Assembly: GCA_029531795.1 (NCBI GenBank)
Contig: JAPEIS010000006.1
Coordinates: 1,054,001 to 1,118,000, forward strand
DNA length: 64,000 nucleotides
Direction of reading: 5' to 3'
From: Sclerotinia nivalis
Taxonomy: Eukaryota > Ascomycota > Leotiomycetes > Helotiales > Sclerotiniaceae
Of this stretch, positions 57,763-64,000 are shown piece by piece (position 1 is the stretch's first letter; each line of letters begins with the position of its first letter). A program made the position numbers and the translations under genes. The notes beneath the pieces were generated by a model. That model did not search any database. It was not told where the DNA came from and saw only the letters and a list, made by a program, of their open reading frames with translations.

Positions 57763-59548
57763 GGTGGTAATAGGGGACTAAAACGAAGGAAATTCTGACA
57801 GATATGTGAACTAGTGAATTTGAAAGCTAAGTGCTATTAAGTCGATTTTGCAAGAAAGGAAAAGGCTCAAGATGTGCATAATTTCTTCTTTCTCGAAAAG
57901 GTCTAACTCAAATCTTCTATCACGAAATTTCTGGGGTCTCTGGATCCCTTCTTCGTGTGAAGCCATCTCACGGGCTCAAGAAAAGCCCACACGACTGCTC
58001 ACTCCATGTATTCAAAAAGCCATTGGATCACGTTTGCATGGATGGAAATCTTTCTGGTCAATTTTTAGCTAATACGATTGAATCCTAGGTCCCTAGTTTA
58101 TAATAAATGTTGACCAGAGAAGTGCAGACGAAGTGATGAATCGATCCTCAAAGGAGAAATACCTGGGGAAAAAAGTCGGAAAACCAGCAAGATCGCAATT
58201 TTGCCTGTGATGGTTTGATGTGATTTGAATGCTATATGGAGTATTTTGGCGATGGCTCAATGAGGAGATATTGGAGACTTAATATCCCGGGGAAGACTTC
58301 TTGATTAATCTTAAGAAAAAGAACGAATAATAAAAAACAATAACAAACCTCACCACTTCCTTTTCCATGCACCAAGCCAATAGAGTCAGTCATATTCTTC
58401 GATTCCCTTCAACTTCCACACGATACCTCGTACTCAAAGTCATTGAATCCCAACCATAAATCTCAGCCATAAATCCCCACCGCAGAGCCTTCTATCTTAA
58501 ATCAAACCTCCTGAGCCATTCTACATCTCTCATCAGTCTCCATTCGTACAAACTTCAAATTCAAAGCCCCATTCTCAATAGCATAAAATCATCAATCCGC
58601 ACCATTTCCCAAGTAACATCTCCATCTTCTACCCTATATCCTTCACCCTACACCACTAAACCAGCACCACCAAACCCAACCCTTCTACATCCCACAAGCA
58701 CCACATACCATCAATAAATCCTCCCAAAAAACATCACCCCCCCCCCCCCACAATCCAAAAACCACACAATAAAATCCCCCATCTTATAAAGCTAAATCTT
58801 ACAATAAAACATCAAAGAATTATTTTGCAACCCCTCGATACTCTGATAGATATAAGATCTTACCAATTCCAGTCTCGTAATAAAAGTATTAATATTACCC
58901 AATCCTAAATAGATATCCAACAATGAATGGACCAAGCAGCCGGACAAATATAGCCGAGAAAGCCACTCCCAGCTAGGTATCCTATGCTATGACTTCCGAT
59001 CACAACAATCCACCTAGACGGGATATACCTACTCGTAACTCGAGTAGTATATTGAAACCAAATCCATTGAATTACTTCAAAAAGTAAAATCTTACCATTT
59101 CTTAACTATACCGGACCAACCAAGTACAAGTATAATGTACATCATATCACATCACCAAAACAAAGACAAAGACTAGCTGCCTCAAAAACAAGAAAGGGGG
59201 AAATATCAGATAAAAAATTATCAATATCAATTATGTAGAAAAATAAAGCTAAACAACATGCCGTCAAGCTAGGTATCGTATCTACGCGAAGTTGCTCGCT
59301 CATATTTTCTCAACACATCTCCAACCATTTCTCATGAAAAAATCGTATCCTATGATGACCCTATCCGGTCCTCATTCGTAATTGCATCAGCGATATACAA
59401 AAGCCTTGAACGTAAAATAAACAGACATCATGCATTTCGTTTCATTTTACCATCTCCTCGACCTCATCCCCACCAATAAATCAAATCAATCAAACCCTTT
59501 TTGCCAACTCCAAACACCAAACAATAATACAACTCGAGCACAAAGAAC
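57763..59548. other. Intergenic, includes a C13 run
   Basis: No supportable gene. A C homopolymer of 13 lies at 58737-58749. The region 58330-58760 is C/A-rich and G-poor on the plus strand. The right end should hold the 3' UTR of the cytochrome b561 gene. Confidence 0.5.
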
Positions 59549-62138
59549 TCAAGTAAAATCAACTGTGCCTGCCGTCCCAGCCCCTATACTTTGCCTCTGT
59601 CTCTCCATTCTCCTCCTTTGCCTCCTTTCCCTAGCATGATCCGTGCCTGAATCAGGACTCATTGCACTCCATGTACCATGAGTATCTTCTGACATATTAC
59701 TCTTTCCCGCGTCAAACACACTCCCTCCAGCCACACTCGGATCTTGGTTACCAGAGCTTTGTGGTCTACCAGAACTCTGTGGTCTTCCAGAATAGTAACC
59801 TGAGTCTTTAGGCTTCTTTCCTCCTGCAAATGCAGGATTAGGCGGCGTAAGGGGACCTATTGGTGGTGGTGGGAGGCCCGCTTCATCATATTTATCTCTG
59901 ACCATTGATTCGGCCCTCCTTTCCGCCCTTTTTTCTGCTTCTCTTCGATATCGAGATGAAACCTCACCATCACTGAAATCACTTATGGAATCCCTTCCTG
60001 AACGTCTTTGGCCACTTCGAGCTCTTCTCGATGCACGTTCTGCTGCCACTTCTTGTTCTGTAAGTCGACGTAAAGTAACATTGCGATCTTTATCTCCGTG
60101 CATTTTGACTTTAACACTGATAGGTGGACTTGCGACGGCGGATCTGGAGCGAGATCTTTGACGGCGACGTTCCTCTTCTGCAGCTAGACCAGCAGCTCCG
60201 GCTACGGCGGCAGCAGCAGCAGCCTCACCTTCATCTCTGCGAATCGATGATCGCCGACGATTTCGACCAGGAGTTGGTGTTATATCACTATCGGAAGGGA
60301 GATGGAGGATACCATGTGTATCGCCGGGCATGGGAGGCATTGAGACTGGTTCTGTTACGATATCATGGCGGGAACGAGATTGACCCATACTAACAGGAAT
60401 TGGAGGTGGCGCTGATGCTGATGCTACGGGTCTAGGATGAGGGTCGACAAGTGATGAAAGTTCAGATGATTCTATAGAGCTTCGTCTGAGATTAGTTCTT
60501 GGTGGAAATGCGTCGCTTGTCAAATGTGAGCCTTGATTAATATGTCGAGAGGCCCTTTCCCGTTCATATCTTCCATCTTCCTCGCGTTCAATCCGATCCA
60601 TTTCCTTCTTTTCCTTGCGATCTTTCATTTTCTTGGTAAACCAGCCTATTCCCAAGCCAGCTAGCAGCCCATTTCGTAGCCCATGATTTTCTTGTGGTCT
60701 TCGAGATGGACTAACGGTACTACCTGATCCATAATCGTAAGAATAACTCATAGAATCAAAACTATGCGATCGACCAGCTTGACTCCGTATTGGTCGGGGA
60801 GTCACGGGAGTCACAAGTCTAGGGGTCGTTGGACGTGCTCCAGCCGCACTAATCGCAGCTGCGGCAGCTACCGGATTTCCGGGGCCAGGTAAGGTGGGAC
60901 GGTTTCCCCTACGATCCTCGTAACGGCCTGTTCGCTCAATTGGAATAGTAGATTCACTATACTCGCTGTCATTACGTCTATGATTCCTTCTACCTGGAGT
61001 ATCGTGAGCAACAGAGGAATATTCGTCTTCATGCTTTGTTCGTTGTCGCCGGTCGAAAAAACTCTTTGCAAGCGCTCCAGCACCGAGAACCGCCGCACCC
61101 TTAAACAATGTATCCATCACACCTCCATCGTCCTTTTTCCTGGATTCATGTTTCTCTTCTTCGACATAGCTTACAGACCCACGCCGAGATCTTGAGCCAC
61201 GGCGCGAAGGTATAACTTCTTCCCGGACTCTGCTGTGACTGCGACTCCTGCTCCTCTTTCGATCTCGATTTCCAAGTAAAGCAGCAGCTCCGGCGCCTGC
61301 GAGTAAAGGTCCGAGTATACCTGCACCGAATGAGCTCTTCCTCTCCTGGATTACCTCGCCATGGCTACTTCCTTCTCGTATTACTTCTGGAAGTGCCTGT
61401 AGTGCTCTGTATGAAAGAATGAAGTATAACAACACTAGAAACCCCATCCAAACGGCGAAGAGTATAAAGAGATATTTTGGTGATCCGTACAAAGTCAGTC
61501 CTAAAGGTACTTGCGCAATTGCAAGCAGTGCTGTTACGCGACCTATCCATTGGTGTAAGAATGCTTTGAAAGGAATCCTTCTCAAAACTCTTTTCTTCTC
61601 CGAATTATGTGTCCACCAGCCCGATAGAAACTGTACCCAAATTAAGACATAAATTGCCAACCCAATGCCGTGATGAGGATTCGTTAAACTTCGCGCAGGA
61701 CCGACTGCCATCCACCCAAGTATGAAAATAACTGTTGATAGAAGCACCGTCATGATTTGTAAATATATATGGTATCGTATCGCTCTTCTTATGTCTCGAC
61801 CATAAAATCTCGCAATGAATACCGCTGCAGGTACGATGAATAGAAACGTAATGGCAGCAAGTATCCCATGAGCTGTAATTAATCCTTTGTATCCAGGCAT
61901 GGTCGCAAATCGATTTCCCATTCCTATCTTCTGTCAGCTCCTTCATCCATGGCAATGCCAATAACCTAATGCTTTCAAAGATTCACTCACCATTATACCT
62001 CATTGTCTCGAAATTCAACCCCATTAAATTAGGTAATAGGAAATCATTTTTCGTAGCATCCCAAGTCCCATCTCCAACATACATTGTATCTGATGAATAT
62101 GTACTACTCCCCGCTGGAGAGAGATTATCAGTCGCCAT
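59549..62138 (-). CDS. Cytochrome b561-domain membrane protein with long disordered tail
   Basis: Two exons (62138-61991 and 61923-59549; intron GTGAGT...AGATAG) give 840 residues. Exon 1 encodes ~49 hydrophilic residues. The membrane domain follows with five or six helices. It carries the spaced histidines of b561-type haem binding: GLITAHGILAAITF, AIRYHIYLQIMTVLL, PHHGIGLAIYVLIW and AFLHQWIGRVTALLAI. This family moves electrons across membranes, often for ferric or ascorbate reduction. No DOMON domain is present, although many fungal relatives carry one. The remaining ~580 residues are disordered: Arg/Ser-rich (RKRSRSRSHSR), a glycine/alanine patch (LFKGAAVLGAGALAKSFF), a basic helix (KKMKDRKEKKEMDRIEREED), and a Ser-rich end. 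The tail is probably cytoplasmic and may be regulatory. Confidence 0.88.
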
Positions 62139-63494
62139 AGCGGCGGGCGGATCTGCCGCCTAATGGCAGATAATCTCAAAATTCGTTAAATTATATCGAG
62201 ATGGTAGTTATCTTGAAGTATTCGATACCGCTATTTGAAATAGAGGGGAATGTGGATAAAATGCGTAGTTCCGGAATGATTGTAATATGGTTGAAAAGGT
62301 TCTCTCGTAACCGCCAAAATGTGCTTCCTTATCGTACTGACTTGTAAATAATTTGGGGGGTTCACTAGGTAACCAATGCGGTGAAGATGAATTGAGCTGG
62401 GCAGAACTGCTAGGAACAATTAATTCTTTCCAAAATGAAGCCTTTGATAATTCCTTGATATATTTGAAGATATAAAATCAAATCATGCTATAATCAATCA
62501 ATGTAACCTAGAATCAAGCATGACAGTTTTCTGGTTCGCAGGAGACGAGAAACAGACACTTTTTACCTGGTGGCTGGGTAGCTGCAGCTAGCTTTATAGC
62601 ATTATCCACAGTACAACTCAGCAAACACCAATCACAACATCTTGTTTAGTGCCCTGACAACATAATGGCTCATGCAGCCACAACGATGGATCTGTATGGT
62701 TTTGCTATTACAGGCCATTTTTTCTTAAAAGAGTTATGTCAAGCATGAATGTCAATATCATTCATGGGGTATTGCGTCTAAACCTCCCAATGAATATATT
62801 CCGTATGGTCAAAGGGTTGAAATTGCGGAGAAGTTTCCCCAGGAGATGTGCGATGCATGATTGTACCTGCGTCTTATCGATGGGCCTCAAGGTTGAATGG
62901 AAAAGATAATGGATCCTTTGTTCTTCTTGGGTATTCATAGTCTGGATGGAAGTACTCCATACCTCCATTGTCGATTTCAGTTATCGTACGCGAATTATTC
63001 ATAGCTGTTGGACTTTCTTTCGGAGGAATAAGATACCACCTTAACTGGTTCGAATGTTGGAATTAAATGCTATTACTACTTCACAGGTAGAAAGATATGC
63101 TGGAGCTTATATCTAAACAAACTCGGAAATGTACATGGGAAGCACTGAGTCTACTTGAAGTTTCGAGGTCTTGGTCAGTCAGTCACCAGTCATAATGCCC
63201 GCAAATGTAGGATCGATGCGTCGCAATTTGTCGGCTCCGCTTCCCCTGCAATCTTTGGAGATAACCATCTAAATCCGGCAATAGTCGCCCACTGTTTGCC
63301 GGTTAGGTGTCATCGTGGGAGAATATATAAAGTTCGGCACACCATCGCTGTATACTTCTGCAGCGATTCAAACCCTGGCTAGACTTTACCATGACCAGGG
63401 AAATTGAGAGATCTCATGTTTCTGAGACTAGTGTTCAGCAAGCTTCCGATCCTCACATCCCTCCATTATCACCCACGGGCAGCCTCATATTAAT
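62139..63494. promoter_or_regulatory. Divergent intergenic region
   Basis: 1.36 kb between the divergent ATGs of the b561 gene and the right-edge gene. No gene is supportable. A TATATAAAG element at ~63323-63331, about 165 bp upstream of the right-hand ATG, could be a TATA box. Confidence 0.4.
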
Positions 63495-64000
63495 ATGGAC
63501 GAGGAGAAGTCGACCCAAGATATTAGCAATGAAGTGCTCAAACTACTCTCCGAAACAGTTGGCATTGGACTACCTAGTGCAGTATCAGATGTCTCATACA
63601 GTGCTTTTCTACCTCTTAAAAGACCAGTTTTTTATACCTCTTATTCTCTTCCTTCCAGCAACGCAAACTAATCGACGATGGCTGCATACCTCCATATTTC
63701 CTTTACATGAACATCTCAGACCACATCCGACATTCCAATCAACACAAAAGCGGAATTTCAATGAACACGGAAAGTTTCGCAGCTTTGAGAAAGAACTACA
63801 ACCTACAGATTCCAAATCCACTATCGACACTGAAAGTTCCCGCCAATAAGGATGCAAGATTCCTTCAAGGTGCTGCAGGAATTAATCCAGCTTACTATTA
63901 TACGATTTCCACAGGCCCTTCATCGCAGTTTGACTCTCTGTATGAAGTTTCCCAGCTTAAGATACCATTGATATTCCTTCCCATTGTTGCAGGATCCCCA
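63495..64000 (+). CDS. Unknown protein, 3' end beyond window
   Basis: Exon 1 is 63495-63581 (MDEEKSTQDISNEVLKLLSE to GLPSA). An intron (GTATCA...CTTCCAG) joins it in phase to 63659, and the frame stays open to the window edge for 114 codons. The second exon reads RKLIDDGCIPPYFLYMNISD, then IRHSNQHKSGISMNTESFAA and on to PAYYYTISTGPSSQFDSLYE. There is no signal peptide, and I recognise no domain in the visible ~143 residues. The start ATG was chosen because it is the first in frame upstream of the intron and lies ~165 bp after a TATA-like element. The remainder must be read from the neighbouring sequence. Confidence 0.6.

Noticed and set aside
1..64000. CRISPR arrays, bacterial operons, transposons or viral elements
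   Set aside because: No regularly spaced identical repeats, no Shine-Dalgarno-led gene chains, and no transposase, integrase or reverse-transcriptase motifs or long terminal repeats were seen.

Overview
This window looks like nuclear DNA from a filamentous ascomycete. Most introns are 45-135 nt with GT...AG ends and CTAAC/CTGAC-like branch sites. Several proteins are typically fungal: a Pho85-type kinase, Pob3 without an HMG box, an NTF2+RRM Bre5/G3BP-like protein and a cytochrome b561 with a long tail. The AT-rich intergenic DNA and overall protein style suggest Leotiomycetes, possibly Sclerotiniaceae (Botrytis/Sclerotinia type). That assignment is inference; nothing here proves a species. 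All exon boundaries were read by eye from splice signals and frame continuity.

Layout. 0-6.4 kb holds housekeeping genes: the 3' end of a BAG-domain co-chaperone, the five-exon ribosomal protein uL13 (RPL16) and an AMP-forming acyl-CoA ligase. 6.4-7.3 kb is a simple-repeat tract with a run of 20 G. 7.8-21 kb is accessory DNA. It holds a broken WD-repeat gene made of 126-bp tandem units, a four-exon membrane-anchored fungal protein, a mucin-like single-pass surface protein and an SAM methyltransferase. It also holds two decayed secreted-protein genes and a But2-like fragment.

21.9-50 kb is mostly core genes: a divergent Pho85-type kinase/septin-like GTPase pair, a secreted GHAKPTG-repeat protein, an SDR oxidoreductase, and a hypothetical protein divergent from a 1679-residue zinc-knuckle protein. 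These are followed by the NTF2/RRM protein, a TPR-type protein, a small hypothetical protein and FACT subunit Pob3. 50-64 kb is sparse: three small or unknown genes (one broken), an esterase interrupted by one TGA, the cytochrome b561 protein, and an unknown gene running off the right edge.

The genes do not form an obvious single pathway or secondary-metabolite cluster. The most unusual signals are the damaged WD-repeat array, recurring in-frame TGA codons at positions where Trp fits (three loci), the secreted repeat protein, and the large zinc-knuckle protein with an internal ~54-residue repeat.
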